Below are positions 34,914 to 45,622 of a stretch of 64,000 nucleotides of DNA, piece after piece. Positions within the stretch are counted from its first letter, which is position 1. The number at the start of each line of letters is the position of its first letter. The stretch covers positions 248,001 through 312,000 of the forward strand of contig NZ_UAQZ01000007.1 in NCBI RefSeq assembly GCF_900446215.1, in the 5' to 3' direction. This DNA is from Burkholderia cenocepacia (GTDB taxonomy: Bacteria; Pseudomonadota; Gammaproteobacteria; Burkholderiales; Burkholderiaceae). The notes beneath the pieces were generated by a model. The model was not told the origin of the DNA and searched no databases. It saw only the letters and a program-made list of their open reading frames with translations. Position numbers and translations under genes: made by a program.

Positions 34914-35687
34914 TCAGTGGCCGCGATAGAGCTTCGCGAGTTCGGCGTTGCTGGCCGCGGCGCGACGTGTCCGCCCGGTGTGCAGGCTGACGCGGCGGAT
35001 CGCACGCGTGCGATGGGCGGTGTCGCGGTTGCCTTTCCAGTCGGCGACGCGGACCGCGCCGGTGCGCGTCCGGTCAGGCGCGCGCAACGACGGCGCGGCC
35101 TGTGCAACCGCCATCCGGCGCGCGGGTTTGCCGGCGAGCGGGGCGTCCTGTGGCGGATTGGCCAGTGGCGGACGGGCTGCCACCGCCGTTTCATCGGTCG
35201 AATGAAACGGGTAGACGGGTGCCGGCACGACCGGTATCAATGGCTCGTTCGACGCTTGAAGTACGGCTCCGGTCGCGACGGCGCCCGGCACACCGGAGCC
35301 CCGACAGACGGGATCGGCCTTGCAGGTCTGGTCGACCATCACGTAGCCGCCGACCAGCAGCACGAGCGTCAGTATGCTCAGGATTGGCGCGCTCGATGCG
35401 CGCGGCCGCTGGAACGCCGCGTTGCGCAGCGCGCGGGCGATGCGCGACGACCATGTATGGAACGACCGCGGCGCATGCGCGGCACGCGCGTCGGCCGGTG
35501 TGTGGCCAATCGACTCGAACGGCCAGTTCCACTGACCGCAGACGGGGCAATGCTCGAGCGCGCGGAACGCCACGAAACCGCATTCGCGGCAGCGGCAGCA
35601 AGCGGCGTGCCGCGATTCGGCGCGCGTGTTCAGCACGGCCCGCCAGGCATCGCGCGCGCGGACACGCCGGTTGGGCAGGACGCGCAT
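34914..35687 (-). CDS. Zinc-ribbon membrane protein of unknown function
   Basis: This 257-aa protein starts with a basic region and a zinc ribbon: Cys33/Cys36 (CRECGF) and Cys47/Cys50 (CPVCGQW). One membrane helix follows at about residues 101-119 (LSILTLVLLVGGYVMV). Two Cys (123, 129) lie just after it, then a Pro/Ala linker and a very basic C-terminus (RRVSLHTGRTRRAAA). Topology would place the ribbon in the cytoplasm and the tail in the periplasm. I do not recognise a characterised family. It stands alone. Confidence 0.7.
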   Translation of the reverse strand: MRVLPNRRVRARDAWRAVLNTRAESRHAACCRCRECGFVAFRALEHCPVCGQWNWPFESIGHTPADARAAHAPRSFHTWSSRIARALRNAAFQRPRASSAPILSILTLVLLVGGYVMVDQTCKADPVCRGSGVPGAVATGAVLQASNEPLIPVVPAPVYPFHSTDETAVAARPPLANPPQDAPLAGKPARRMAVAQAAPSLRAPDRTRTGAVRVADWKGNRDTAHRTRAIRRVSLHTGRTRRAAASNAELAKLYRGH

Positions 35688-35890
35688 CGTCAGCGACCGG
35701 CGCGCGCCATCGTCGGGTTACACATCGGCGGTCGTTCGCATGCGGTGTTCATGTCATTCTCCATAACATCGGACGCGTGGAACCCGTTCGTCCGCGGCTG
35801 CCTGCCGCTTCATTCTTGGTCGTTCGCGCGTGAAACGCAAGGCGCATGTCGCGCGTCGCGTGCCGCACATTTCGTGCCGCCCGTCTTGTG

Positions 35891-37312
35891 CTAGCCGCCG
35901 TGCCGTTGCCGGGACGCGAGCGTGCCGAGCGTCTCCAGCGCGCGCTCGACGGCCGGTGTCCACGGCCGCCCGTAGTTGAGCCGCAGATAGCGGCGAAAGC
36001 CGCCGGTCGCGGAGAAGATCGGCCCGGGCGCGATGCTGACACCGCTCTCCATCGCGTCGTCGAACAGGTGCATCGCATCCATGTGCGGCGGCAGTTCGAT
36101 CCACAGAAAATATCCGCCGCGCGGCGCGAACACTTCGGTGTCAGCCGGAAAATACGCGCGCACGGCCGACAGCATCTGCGCCTGGTGCGCGGCGAGATTG
36201 CGTCGCAGCTTGCGCAGGAACCGGTCGTATGCGCCGTCGCGCAGGTAACTCGAAATCGCCATCTGCGCGGGTACGTCGGCGGCCGGCCCGCTCGCGCCTT
36301 TGGCCTGACGGATCTGCTGCACGAAGCGGCCGGCCGCAACCCAGCCGATCCGGAACCCGGGCGCGAGACATTTCGAGAACGACCCGCAATGCAGGACGAG
36401 CCCGCTGTCGTCATACAGTTTCGCGGGGCGCGTGGGGGCCGTGCCGAACTGCAGTTCGCCATACACGTCGTCCTCGATCAGCGGCACGCCGCGCGACGCG
36501 AGCAGCTCGATCAGCGCGCGCTTGCGCTCGTCGGTCAGCGTCGCGCCGGTCGGGTTGTGGAACGACGTCATGAACCAGCACGCGCGCACCGGATGCGTGT
36601 CGAGCGCTTCGGCGAGCGCGTCGAGATCGAGGCCCGTGCGCGGGTCGACCGGAATCTCGACGGCCTTCAGGTGCAGGCACTGGACGACCTGCAGCACCGC
36701 GTGGAATGCCGGCCGTTCGATCGCGACGATGTCGCCCGGGCGCGTCAGCGCCTGCAGGCTGAGCGTCAGTGCCTCGATCGCTCCCGTCGTGATGACGATC
36801 TCCTCCAGCGGCAGCGACGCGCCCGCATTCAGGTAACGCAACGCGATCTGGCGGCGCAGCGCGTCGTAGCCGGGCGGCAAGCCCGCCAATAGCTTGCCGC
36901 GGTCCATGTTGCGGGCGGCCGACGCGACGTGACGCCACAGGCTGCTCATCGGGAACAGCGAATAGCTCGCGAATGCCGAGCCGAGCGGCACGACGTCGTC
37001 GCATTTGAGCGAGTCGAGCAGGCGGAACAACGCGTCGTCGTCGCCGGTTTGTGCCGCACCTGGCTTGCGCGGCGGATCGTGGCCGAACCGCACGTGCTTG
37101 TCGGCCAGGTTCGCCACGAAATAGCCGGAGCGCGCCCGCGCGACGATCAGGCCCTCGCTTTCGAGCGCGTAGTACGCGCGAAACACGGTGGACGGACTCA
37201 CGCGATACGCGCGGCATGCCGCTCGCACGGTCGGGATGCGCGCGCCGGCCGCGAGGTCGCCGCGCCGGATGGCGTCGGCGATCGTCTGTGCCAGCACCGC
37301 ATAGCGCTTCAT
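35891..37312 (-). CDS. MocR-type (GntR-HTH plus aminotransferase) regulator
   Basis: This 473-aa fusion has an N-terminal GntR-type winged helix (about 1-70: IPTVRAACRAYRVSPSTVFRAYYALESEG) and a fold-type I aminotransferase domain (about 90-465). The PLP lysine lies in the motif HCGSFSKCLAPGFR. Family members use PLP-linked amino compounds as effectors (PdxR, GabR, YdcR subgroups); the target is unknown. The start at 37312 gives the usual MKRYAVLAQTIADAI beginning. It is divergent from the secreted propeller protein, a possible target. Confidence 0.9.
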   Translation of the reverse strand: MKRYAVLAQTIADAIRRGDLAAGARIPTVRAACRAYRVSPSTVFRAYYALESEGLIVARARSGYFVANLADKHVRFGHDPPRKPGAAQTGDDDALFRLLDSLKCDDVVPLGSAFASYSLFPMSSLWRHVASAARNMDRGKLLAGLPPGYDALRRQIALRYLNAGASLPLEEIVITTGAIEALTLSLQALTRPGDIVAIERPAFHAVLQVVQCLHLKAVEIPVDPRTGLDLDALAEALDTHPVRACWFMTSFHNPTGATLTDERKRALIELLASRGVPLIEDDVYGELQFGTAPTRPAKLYDDSGLVLHCGSFSKCLAPGFRIGWVAAGRFVQQIRQAKGASGPAADVPAQMAISSYLRDGAYDRFLRKLRRNLAAHQAQMLSAVRAYFPADTEVFAPRGGYFLWIELPPHMDAMHLFDDAMESGVSIAPGPIFSATGGFRRYLRLNYGRPWTPAVERALETLGTLASRQRHGG

Positions 37313-37587
37313 GCCTGTCCCCCGGGCCGATCGGGCCTCGATGACAAAGAGTAGTACGGCAGCCGTCACGTGCAAGCGCGCCCCAAATCGCTGATCCGTA
37401 TGTTTCAGGCGTGCTCTGATCCTTTTCTTTCGTCTGACCAGAAGGCACACTCCCGCAAGTTTTGTTCCCGATGTCCGACCGATACGGAATTCACGCTGCC
37501 CGACGGCGGATCCGTGGCGCCCGCGCTTTCCGCGCGGGTCCTTTTCTGCGGCCGTCCTAGTCCTTACCTTACCCGGAAGTATCCAGC

Positions 37588-38997
37588 GTGAAATTGAAGA
37601 CCCTCGTCGCGGGCCTCGTGGCCGGCCTCGCCCTCAACCTGTTCAGCGGCGTGGCAGCCGCAGCCTGCGTCAACAATCCCGCCGCCCAGCCGAATGCGAC
37701 GTTCCCCGCCGCGCTGACCGGCAAGCTCGTCTATCACAGCTACGTCAAGTACGGCGACGGCACGAGCCAGCTGTTCCTCTACGATTTCTCGGCCCGCACG
37801 CTGACGCAACTCAGCAAGAGCGCGTGGGGCATCACCGATCCGATGAACGGCGTGTTCAGTCCCGACGGCAAGTGGCTCGCGTTCATGGGGATCAGCAACG
37901 GCGCATGGAACGTGTTCATGCTGCAGCTCGGCGCCGGCACGCCGCCCGTCAACATGACGCACAGCACGGGCGCCACGCGCAACGAAGACCCGAAGTTCAG
38001 CGCGGACGGCAAGACGCTCGTGTTCAAGCAGAACGGCGACGTCAAGCAGGCGACGCTGTCGTACACGAGCGCGGGCCCGGTGTTCACGTCGATCGTGAGC
38101 CTGACGAACGCGCCGGCCGGCGCCGAATACTCGATGCCGTTCCTCGCGCCGGACGCGAGCGCCGTGTACTACGCGACCGGCACCGGCTCGAACATGGGGC
38201 TGATGAAGCGCACGATCGCGACCGGCGTCACCGCCGTGTTCGATCGTCCGGCCGGGCTGCAAACATACTACCCGACCGTGCGTGCGGACGGCATGGTGTA
38301 CTACGCGCGCTGGAAGGACAGCGGCGGGGCCGACCAGATCTACGCGAAGACGGCCGACCCGGCGTCGACGCCGAGCGCGCTGGCGCTCAACGACTGCATG
38401 AGCAACAACTCGGATCCGGCACCTGTCAGTGGCACGAACTACCTGTTCTTCTCGTCGACGACGGCGGGCGGCTATCAGCTCTACGTCGGCGACGTGACGA
38501 CCGGCCAGCGCTGGAGCCTGTCGCAGTTCGGCGTGAATGCGGATGCGACGAAGGCGAAGCTCGGGGCGAACTACTACGGCGGCCCGGCCGCGGCGCGCAC
38601 GCTGCTGTCGCAGGGGCGGCCGGCCGCGGCGTCGGCGAGCTACAACGCGTCGCTCACGCCGGACAAGGCATTCGACGGCAACACGACGAGCACGCGCTGG
38701 GATTCGCCGGAAGGCGCGGGCGTCGATCCGCAGTGGATCTCCGTCGATCTCGGCGCGACGAAGACGATCAGCAGCATCGATCTGTACTGGGACGCGGGCG
38801 CGCTCGTCTACCAGATCCAGACGTCGAACGACAATGCGAACTGGACGACGATCTACTCGACGAGCAACGGCGTGTCGTACGGCCATGTGACGCTGCCGAA
38901 CCTCAACGGGCAGGGCCGTTACGTGCGGATGCTCGGCACGAAGCGGGCGACGCAGTGGGGGTACTCGCTCGATGAAATGCAGGTGTGGGGATCGTAA
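37588..38997 (+). CDS. Secreted beta-propeller protein with F5/8C (discoidin) domain
   Basis: This 469-aa exported protein has a Sec signal peptide (hydrophobic core, cleavage near GVAAAA). The body has TolB/PD40-type propeller blades: FSPDGKWLAFMG, KFSADGKTLVFKQ, FLAPDASAVYYATG and TVRADGMVYYARW. The C-terminal 135 residues form a carbohydrate-binding F5/8 type C domain (YNASLTPDKAFDGNTTSTRW, QWISVDLGATKTISSI and ending DEMQVWGS). GTG at 37588 is used as start because the signal peptide begins there and GGAAG lies upstream. No enzyme motif is present, so it is likely a surface or extracellular glycan-binding protein. Confidence 0.85.
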   Translation: MKLKTLVAGLVAGLALNLFSGVAAAACVNNPAAQPNATFPAALTGKLVYHSYVKYGDGTSQLFLYDFSARTLTQLSKSAWGITDPMNGVFSPDGKWLAFMGISNGAWNVFMLQLGAGTPPVNMTHSTGATRNEDPKFSADGKTLVFKQNGDVKQATLSYTSAGPVFTSIVSLTNAPAGAEYSMPFLAPDASAVYYATGTGSNMGLMKRTIATGVTAVFDRPAGLQTYYPTVRADGMVYYARWKDSGGADQIYAKTADPASTPSALALNDCMSNNSDPAPVSGTNYLFFSSTTAGGYQLYVGDVTTGQRWSLSQFGVNADATKAKLGANYYGGPAAARTLLSQGRPAAASASYNASLTPDKAFDGNTTSTRWDSPEGAGVDPQWISVDLGATKTISSIDLYWDAGALVYQIQTSNDNANWTTIYSTSNGVSYGHVTLPNLNGQGRYVRMLGTKRATQWGYSLDEMQVWGS

Positions 38998-39009
38998 GGG
39001 CTAGCAAAA

Positions 39010-39038
39010 AGCGGCCTTGATTGAAGGCCGCTTTTTTT
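39010..39038 (+). terminator. Strong intrinsic terminator
   Basis: The stem AGCGGCCTT (39010-39018) pairs with AAGGCCGCT (39024-39032), five-base loop, followed by seven T. It ends the secreted-protein gene and its A-rich other side (CAAAAAGCGG) suits the convergent gbdR transcript too. Confidence 0.9.
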
Positions 39039-39057
39039 GCTTCAAATGCTGCCCGCT

Positions 39058-40083
39058 TCACACATGCAGCACATGCGCCGGAAACGCCGGCGCTGCACTC
39101 GCCGCCCCCTGCGCGAGCGGCGCGACCTGCTTGCGGCGCTCGCGCGTCGGCGCGACGCCGAACGCGTCGCGATAGCTCTTGCTGAAGTGGCATGCCGACT
39201 GGAACCCGCACGCCATCGTGATGTGCATGATCGACATGTCGGTCTGCAGCAGCAGCTCGCGCGCGCGGCGCAGCCGCAACGTCAGGTAGTAGTGCGTCGG
39301 CGTCATCCCGAGATGCTCGCGGAAGAGGCGCTGCAACTGCCGCTGCGACATGTTCGCGAGCCGCGCGAGTTCCTCGCGCGACAGCGGCTCCTCGATGTTG
39401 TTCTCCATCAGCGCGATCACTTCGAACAACGACTTGTTTGCCGAGCCGAGGCGCGCGACGAGCGGCATGCGCTGCTGCGCGCTCGTGTCGCGCACGTGTT
39501 CGACGATGAACTGCTCGGCGATCTGCGTGACGCGTGCGGTGCCGACGCGCGCGGCGATCAGGTTCAGCATCATGTCGAGCGGCGCGACGCCGCCCGTGCA
39601 CGTGATGCGGTCGCGGTCGATCACGAACAGTTCCTTCAGGAAGCGTGTGTCCGGAAACTCCTCCTTCAGCGCCGACATGTTCTCCCAGTGGATCGCGCAT
39701 GCGTAGCCCGCGAGCAGCCCCGACTTCGCAAGCGCATAGGTGCCCGTGCACAGGCTGCCGAGCGGGATGCCCGCGCGCGCGAAGCGGCGCAGGGTCGAAA
39801 GATGGGCAGGCGTGGTCGCACGCTGCACGTCGACGCCGCCGCAGACGAACACGATGTCGGGTTGCCCCGCGCATTCGGCCGGGCCCGTATCGACCGTGAG
39901 GCCGTTGCTCGCCGTGACCGGGCCGCCGTCCGGACTGATCACCGACCAGCGGTAGAGCGGCTGGCCGCTCAGGTAGTTCGCCATCCGAAGCACCTCGATC
40001 GCATTGGTGAACGCGATCATCGTGAAGTTCGGTAAAGGCATGAACGCGAAGTGGGACAGCGACGCTGTGCGGTCGGGCGACAT
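39058..40083 (-). CDS. gbdR: GbdR, glycine-betaine-responsive AraC-family activator
   Basis: This 341-aa regulator has an N-terminal DJ-1/PfpI-like sensory domain (about 10-195; the pseudo-nucleophile elbow region is GSLCTGTYALAKSGLLAG). The C-terminal AraC domain (about 225-325) has two HTHs, MSQRQLQRLFREHLG and ACGFQSACHFSKSYRDAFG. This architecture and its position next to glyA and the gbc/dgc genes identify GbdR, which activates betaine and dimethylglycine catabolism in pseudomonads and Burkholderia. AAGGA precedes the ATG at 40083. It is divergent from glyA. Confidence 0.9.
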   Translation of the reverse strand: MSPDRTASLSHFAFMPLPNFTMIAFTNAIEVLRMANYLSGQPLYRWSVISPDGGPVTASNGLTVDTGPAECAGQPDIVFVCGGVDVQRATTPAHLSTLRRFARAGIPLGSLCTGTYALAKSGLLAGYACAIHWENMSALKEEFPDTRFLKELFVIDRDRITCTGGVAPLDMMLNLIAARVGTARVTQIAEQFIVEHVRDTSAQQRMPLVARLGSANKSLFEVIALMENNIEEPLSREELARLANMSQRQLQRLFREHLGMTPTHYYLTLRLRRARELLLQTDMSIMHITMACGFQSACHFSKSYRDAFGVAPTRERRKQVAPLAQGAASAAPAFPAHVLHV

Positions 40084-40528
40084 GGGGAGCGTTCCTTGAA
40101 TCTCTAATAGCTTTTCGCCCGGGGCACGGATCGGGCTGCGGTATTGTGTGAGCGAGCGCAACAAGCGTGCCATACGGCTAAACCCTAGCTCCATACGTTG
40201 TCTGGGCGTAAGGCCGATGCTGCACTGCACCGTATCCGGGACAGGCCGCACCCGAATGAGCGGCAAACGCACTGCCGGTGTGCGTGTCCATAGGTGAATC
40301 ATCGATACCGTTTCGGCAGGTCATCCCGAAAAGCACGACCGGTCACTTGTATAAAACGGACGTGCATGGCGGAAAAGGCAAAGAACGCGTCTAAATTCAT
40401 CAATCCGCCGAAAATCCGAACGACAAGAATAGAGCCGTCGGCAGCCTTGCACTGGACGAGCGGGAAACCCAGGCACGGCGGGCCTTGAGCTTCGGTTACA
40501 GCCCTTTATTCTTCGTCACGGACGCACT
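40084..40528. other. Divergent gbdR-glyA regulatory region
   Basis: This 445-bp spacer should hold the GbdR-dependent promoter of the 40.5-52 kb cluster and the gbdR promoter. A+T-richer patches are at 40090-40110 and 40340-40410. I found no glycine riboswitch pattern and no obvious RNA gene. A GbdR site could not be called with certainty by eye. Confidence 0.5.
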
Positions 40529-41803
40529 ATGTCGAACACCCAGCCTTTCTTCTCGCAGCCCCTTGCCGAGCGCGACGCGCCGGTGCGCAGCGCCATCCTG
40601 AAGGAACTCGAGCGTCAGCAGTCGCAGGTCGAGCTGATCGCGTCGGAAAACATCGTGTCGCGCGCCGTGCTCGAGGCGCAGGGCTCGGTACTGACCAACA
40701 AGTACGCGGAAGGCTATCCCGGCAAGCGCTATTACGGCGGCTGCGAATTCGCCGATGAAGTCGAGGCGCTCGCGATCGACCGCGTGAAGCAGATCTTCAA
40801 CGCCGGCTATGCGAACGTGCAGCCGCACTCGGGTGCGCAGGCGAACGGCTCGGTGATGCTCGCGCTGGCGAAGCCGGGCGACACGGTGCTCGGCATGTCG
40901 CTCGACGCGGGTGGCCACCTGACGCACGGCGCGAAGCCGGCGCTGTCGGGCAAGTGGTTCAACGCGGTCCAGTACGGCGTGAACCGCGACACGATGCGGA
41001 TCGATTACGACCAGGTCGAGGCGCTCGCGCACGAGCACAAGCCGAACCTCATCATCGCCGGCTTTTCGGCGTACCCGCGCGCGCTCGACTTCGCACGCTT
41101 TCGCGCGATCGCCGACAGCGTCGGCGCGAAGTTGATGGTCGACATGGCGCACATCGCGGGCGTGATCGCCGCGGGCCGCCACGCGAACCCGGTCGAGCAC
41201 GCGCACGTCGTCACGTCGACCACGCACAAGACGCTGCGCGGCCCGCGCGGCGGCTTCGTGCTGACCAACGACGAGGAGATCGCGAAGAAGATCAACTCGG
41301 CCGTGTTCCCCGGCCTGCAAGGCGGCCCGCTGATGCACGTGATCGCCGGCAAGGCGGTGGCGTTCGGCGAGGTGCTGCACGCGGACTTCAAGACCTACAT
41401 CGACAACGTGCTCGCGAACGCGCAGGCGCTCGGCGAAGTGCTGAAGGCCGGCGGCGTCGATCTCGTCACGGGCGGCACCGACAACCATCTGCTGCTGGTC
41501 GACCTGCGCCCGAAGGGCCTGAAAGGTGCGCCGGTCGAGCAGGCGCTGGAACGCGCGGGCATCACCTGCAACAAGAACGGCATCCCGTTCGACACCGAGA
41601 AGCCGACCGTCACGTCGGGCATTCGCCTCGGCACGCCGGCGGGGACGACGCGCGGTTTCGGCGTCGCGGAGTTCCGCGAGATCGGCCGCCTGATCCTCGA
41701 AGTGTTCGACGCGCTGCGCGCGAACCCGGAAGGGGACCACGCAACCGAACAGCGCGTGCGCCGCGAGATCTTCGCGCTGTGCGAGCGCTTCCCGATCTAC
41801 TGA
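40529..41803 (+). CDS. glyA: Serine hydroxymethyltransferase
   Basis: This 424-aa PLP enzyme interconverts glycine and serine with tetrahydrofolate. The PLP lysine is Lys234 in [14 protein letters not shown]. Other family blocks are [13 protein letters not shown] and [18 protein letters not shown]. It has full length. A housekeeping glyA is normally elsewhere in Burkholderia, so this is likely the copy used in betaine catabolism, turning the final glycine into serine. It leads the catabolic gene run. Confidence 0.96.
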   Translation: MSNTQPFFSQPLAERDAPVRSAILKELERQQSQVELIASENIVSRAVLEAQGSVLTNKYAEGYPGKRYYGGCEFADEVEALAIDRVKQIFNAGYANVQPHSGAQANGSVMLALAKPGDTVLGMSLDAGGHLTHGAKPALSGKWFNAVQYGVNRDTMRIDYDQVEALAHEHKPNLIIAGFSAYPRALDFARFRAIADSVGAKLMVDMAHIAGVIAAGRHANPVEHAHVVTSTTHKTLRGPRGGFVLTNDEEIAKKINSAVFPGLQGGPLMHVIAGKAVAFGEVLHADFKTYIDNVLANAQALGEVLKAGGVDLVTGGTDNHLLLVDLRPKGLKGAPVEQALERAGITCNKNGIPFDTEKPTVTSGIRLGTPAGTTRGFGVAEFREIGRLILEVFDALRANPEGDHATEQRVRREIFALCERFPIY

Positions 41804-41842
41804 TCGACCCCCACAAGAACAGTCACACGAGCGAGAGCAGAT

Positions 41843-42814
<972 letters not shown>

Positions 42815-42953
42815 GCGCCACCCCCGCCGAACCCGCTACTCGCGTTTCAACATAAAAAAATCGGGACGTGCCAACGCTTGCCGCGTTGGCGCGCGGACGA
42901 TGTCGCGCCTGCGCACTGAACCGCGCGGCCACTTTCCTCACGGAGTCACCACG

Positions 42954-43487
42954 ATGCAACCGCAACTGCCGATCAACGTCGATCCCGATACCGGCGTCTG
43001 GACCACCGACGCGCTGCCGATGCTGTACGTGCCGCGCCACTTCTTCACGAACAACCACGTCGCCGTCGAGGAAGCGCTCGGCGTCGAAGCGTATGCCGAA
43101 ATCCTCTACAAGGCCGGCTACAAGTCCGCGTACCACTGGTGCGACAAGGAAGCGAAGCTGCACGGCCTGACCGGCATGGCCGTGTTCGAGCACTACCTGA
43201 AGCGCCTGTCGCAACGCGGCTGGGGCCTGTTCTCGATCATCGAGGCCGATCCGGCGAGCGCCCGCGCGAAGATCGAACTGCGCCACTCGTCGTTCGTGCT
43301 CCAGCAGCCGGGCAAGGAAGGCAAGCTCTGCTACATGTTCGCGGGCTGGTTCGCCGGTGCGATGGACTGGGTCAACGACACGACGCCGGAAGGCAAGGGC
43401 GCGCCGCGCGCGCAATCGAAGGAAGTGCAGTGTGCGGCCGAGCATCACGACCACTGCGTCTTCGAAGTGTCGCCGATCGCGCACTGA
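42954..43487 (+). CDS. DUF5943 (V4R-like) protein of the betaine cluster
   Basis: This 177-aa cytoplasmic protein resembles 4-vinyl-reductase-like small-molecule-binding domains, with the Cys/His-rich end EVQCAAEHHDHCVFEVSP near residues 157-174, a typical V4R metal or ligand site. This gene regularly lies just before dgcA in betaine clusters. The role is unknown; it might sense or chaperone a pathway intermediate. The ATG at 42954 is preferred to an upstream ATG at 42900 because CGGAG precedes it and the homologous protein begins MQPQLPINVDP. Confidence 0.82.
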   Translation: MQPQLPINVDPDTGVWTTDALPMLYVPRHFFTNNHVAVEEALGVEAYAEILYKAGYKSAYHWCDKEAKLHGLTGMAVFEHYLKRLSQRGWGLFSIIEADPASARAKIELRHSSFVLQQPGKEGKLCYMFAGWFAGAMDWVNDTTPEGKGAPRAQSKEVQCAAEHHDHCVFEVSPIAH

Positions 43488-43555
43488 CGCATTGATTCAC
43501 TGAAACAGAACAACACCCGCAACACGAGACATTCGAACGCCAGAGGTCGCCAGCG

Positions 43556-45619
43556 ATGCGTTATCCCCACCTGTTCAAACCCATGCAGCTGAACCAGCTG
43601 ACGCTGCGCAACCGGATCGTCAGCACCGCGCACGCGGAGGTGTACGCCGAGCCGGGCGGCCTGCCGGGCGACCGCTATATCCGCTACTACGAAGAAAAGG
43701 CGAAGGGGGGCGTCGGCCTGGCCATCTGCGGCGGTTCGAGCCCGGTGTCGATCGACAGCCCGCAGGGCTGGTGGAAATCGGTGAACCTGTCGACCGACAA
43801 GATCATCGACCCGCTCACGCGCCTGGCCGACACGATGCACAAGCACGGCGCGAAGATCATGATCCAGGCGACGCACATGGGACGCCGCTCGTCGTTTCAC
43901 GGCGAGCACTGGCCGCACCTGATGTCGCCGTCGGGCGTGCGCGAACCCGTGCACCGCGGCAATGCGAAGATCATCGAGATCGAGGAAATCCGCCGCATCA
44001 TCGGTGATTTCGCGGCGGCCGCGAAGCGCGTGAAGGCGGCCGGCATGGACGGCATCGAAATCTCCGCCGCGCACCAGCACCTGATCGACCAGTTCTGGAG
44101 CAAGCGTTCGAACCATCGCACCGACGAATGGGGCGGCAGCCTCGAAAACCGCCTGCGCTTCGGCATCGAAGTGCTGACGGCCGTGCGCGAGGCGGTCGGC
44201 AAGGATTTCTGCGTCGGCCTGCGCATGTGCGGCGACGAATTCCACGAGGACGGCCTCGATCACGAGGCGCTGAAGGAAATCGCGCAGGCGATGTCGGAGA
44301 CGGGCCTGATCGACTACCTGAGCGTGGTCGGCTCGGGCGGCGACACGCACAACACGATCGCCAACTGCATGCCGCCGATGGCGTTGCCGCCGGAGCCGTT
44401 CGTGCACCTCGCGGCCGGCATCAAGTCGGTCGTGAAGATTCCGGTGATGCACGCGCAGAGCATCCGCGATGCGGGCCAGGCCGAGCGCCTGCTCGCAAAC
44501 GGGATGATCGACCTGGTCGGCATGACGCGCGCGCAGATCGCCGATCCGCACATGGTGATCAAGATCCGCGACGGCCGCGAGGACGAAATCAAGCAGTGCG
44601 TCGGCGCGAACTACTGTATCGACCGTCAGTACAACGGCCTCGACGTGCTGTGCATCCAGAACGCGGCGACGTCGCGCGAAGCGACGATGCCGCACATCAT
44701 CGAGAAGTCGCGTGGCCCGAAGCGCAAGGTCGTGGTGGTCGGCGCGGGTCCCGCGGGCCTGGAGGCGGCGCGTGTCGCGAAGCTGCGCGGCCACGACGTC
44801 GTGCTGTTCGAGAAGAACGCGGAAGTGGGCGGCCAGGTGATGATCGCCGCGAAGGCGCCGCAGCGCGAACAGATGTCGGGGATCATCCGCTGGTTCGACA
44901 TGGAAACGAAGCGTCTGGGCGTCGACCGGCGCCTCGGCGTGGCCGCCGACGAGAAGATGATCATGGCCGAGAAGCCGGACATCGTCGTGCTCGCGACGGG
45001 CGGGTCGAGCTTCACGTGGCAGGTGCCGGCGTGGGGCGTGGCCGAAGGCCTCGCGGTCAGCTCGTGGGACATCCTGACCGGCAAGGTCGAGCCGAAGCAG
45101 AACGTGCTGCTGTTCGACGGCGTGAGCACGCATGCCGGCGCGGGCGTGGCCGACTTCATGGCGAGCCGTGGCTCGAAGGTCGAGGTGGTGACGCCCGACG
45201 TGAAGGTGGCCGACGACTGCGGCGGCACGACGTTCCCGATTTTCTACCGTCGCCTGTACGCGTTCGGCGTGATTCCGACGCCGAACACGATGCTCGATCG
45301 CGTCTATGAAGAGAACGGCAAGATGATCGCCGTGCTGCGCAACGAGTACACCGAGGAGCTGGAAGAGCGCGCGGTCGACCAGGTGGTGATCGAGAACGGT
45401 TCGTCGCCGAACGACGAGCTGTACTGGAAGCTCAAGCCGGAATCGGTGAACCGCGGCCAGATCGATCCGCACACGCTGTTCGCGGCCGAGCCGCAACCGT
45501 GCCTGTCGGAAGAGCTCGGCAACGGCCGTTTCCTGCTGTTCCGTGTCGGCGACTGCATCTCGATGCACAACGTCCACGGTGCGATCTACGACTCGCTGCG
45601 TCTCGTGAAGGATTTCTAA
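43556..45619 (+). CDS. dgcA: Dimethylglycine demethylase subunit DgcA
   Basis: This 687-aa flavoprotein has two parts. The N-terminal TIM barrel (about 1-340) is of the old-yellow-enzyme/trimethylamine dehydrogenase type, binding FMN, with HMGRRSSFHGEHWPHL. The C-terminal FAD/NAD domain (about 385-680) begins KVVVVGAGPAGLEAARVAKL. Between them lie cysteines of an iron-sulfur site (CVGANYCIDR, DVLCIQNA). Together with DgcB it converts dimethylglycine to sarcosine, releasing formaldehyde. It is followed by dgcB after 3 bp. Confidence 0.94.
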   Translation: MRYPHLFKPMQLNQLTLRNRIVSTAHAEVYAEPGGLPGDRYIRYYEEKAKGGVGLAICGGSSPVSIDSPQGWWKSVNLSTDKIIDPLTRLADTMHKHGAKIMIQATHMGRRSSFHGEHWPHLMSPSGVREPVHRGNAKIIEIEEIRRIIGDFAAAAKRVKAAGMDGIEISAAHQHLIDQFWSKRSNHRTDEWGGSLENRLRFGIEVLTAVREAVGKDFCVGLRMCGDEFHEDGLDHEALKEIAQAMSETGLIDYLSVVGSGGDTHNTIANCMPPMALPPEPFVHLAAGIKSVVKIPVMHAQSIRDAGQAERLLANGMIDLVGMTRAQIADPHMVIKIRDGREDEIKQCVGANYCIDRQYNGLDVLCIQNAATSREATMPHIIEKSRGPKRKVVVVGAGPAGLEAARVAKLRGHDVVLFEKNAEVGGQVMIAAKAPQREQMSGIIRWFDMETKRLGVDRRLGVAADEKMIMAEKPDIVVLATGGSSFTWQVPAWGVAEGLAVSSWDILTGKVEPKQNVLLFDGVSTHAGAGVADFMASRGSKVEVVTPDVKVADDCGGTTFPIFYRRLYAFGVIPTPNTMLDRVYEENGKMIAVLRNEYTEELEERAVDQVVIENGSSPNDELYWKLKPESVNRGQIDPHTLFAAEPQPCLSEELGNGRFLLFRVGDCISMHNVHGAIYDSLRLVKDF

Positions 45620-45622
45620 AAG

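Noticed and set aside
40084..40528. Glycine riboswitch before glyA
   Set aside because: No match to the conserved glycine-aptamer core could be read; GbdR control is the simpler explanation.
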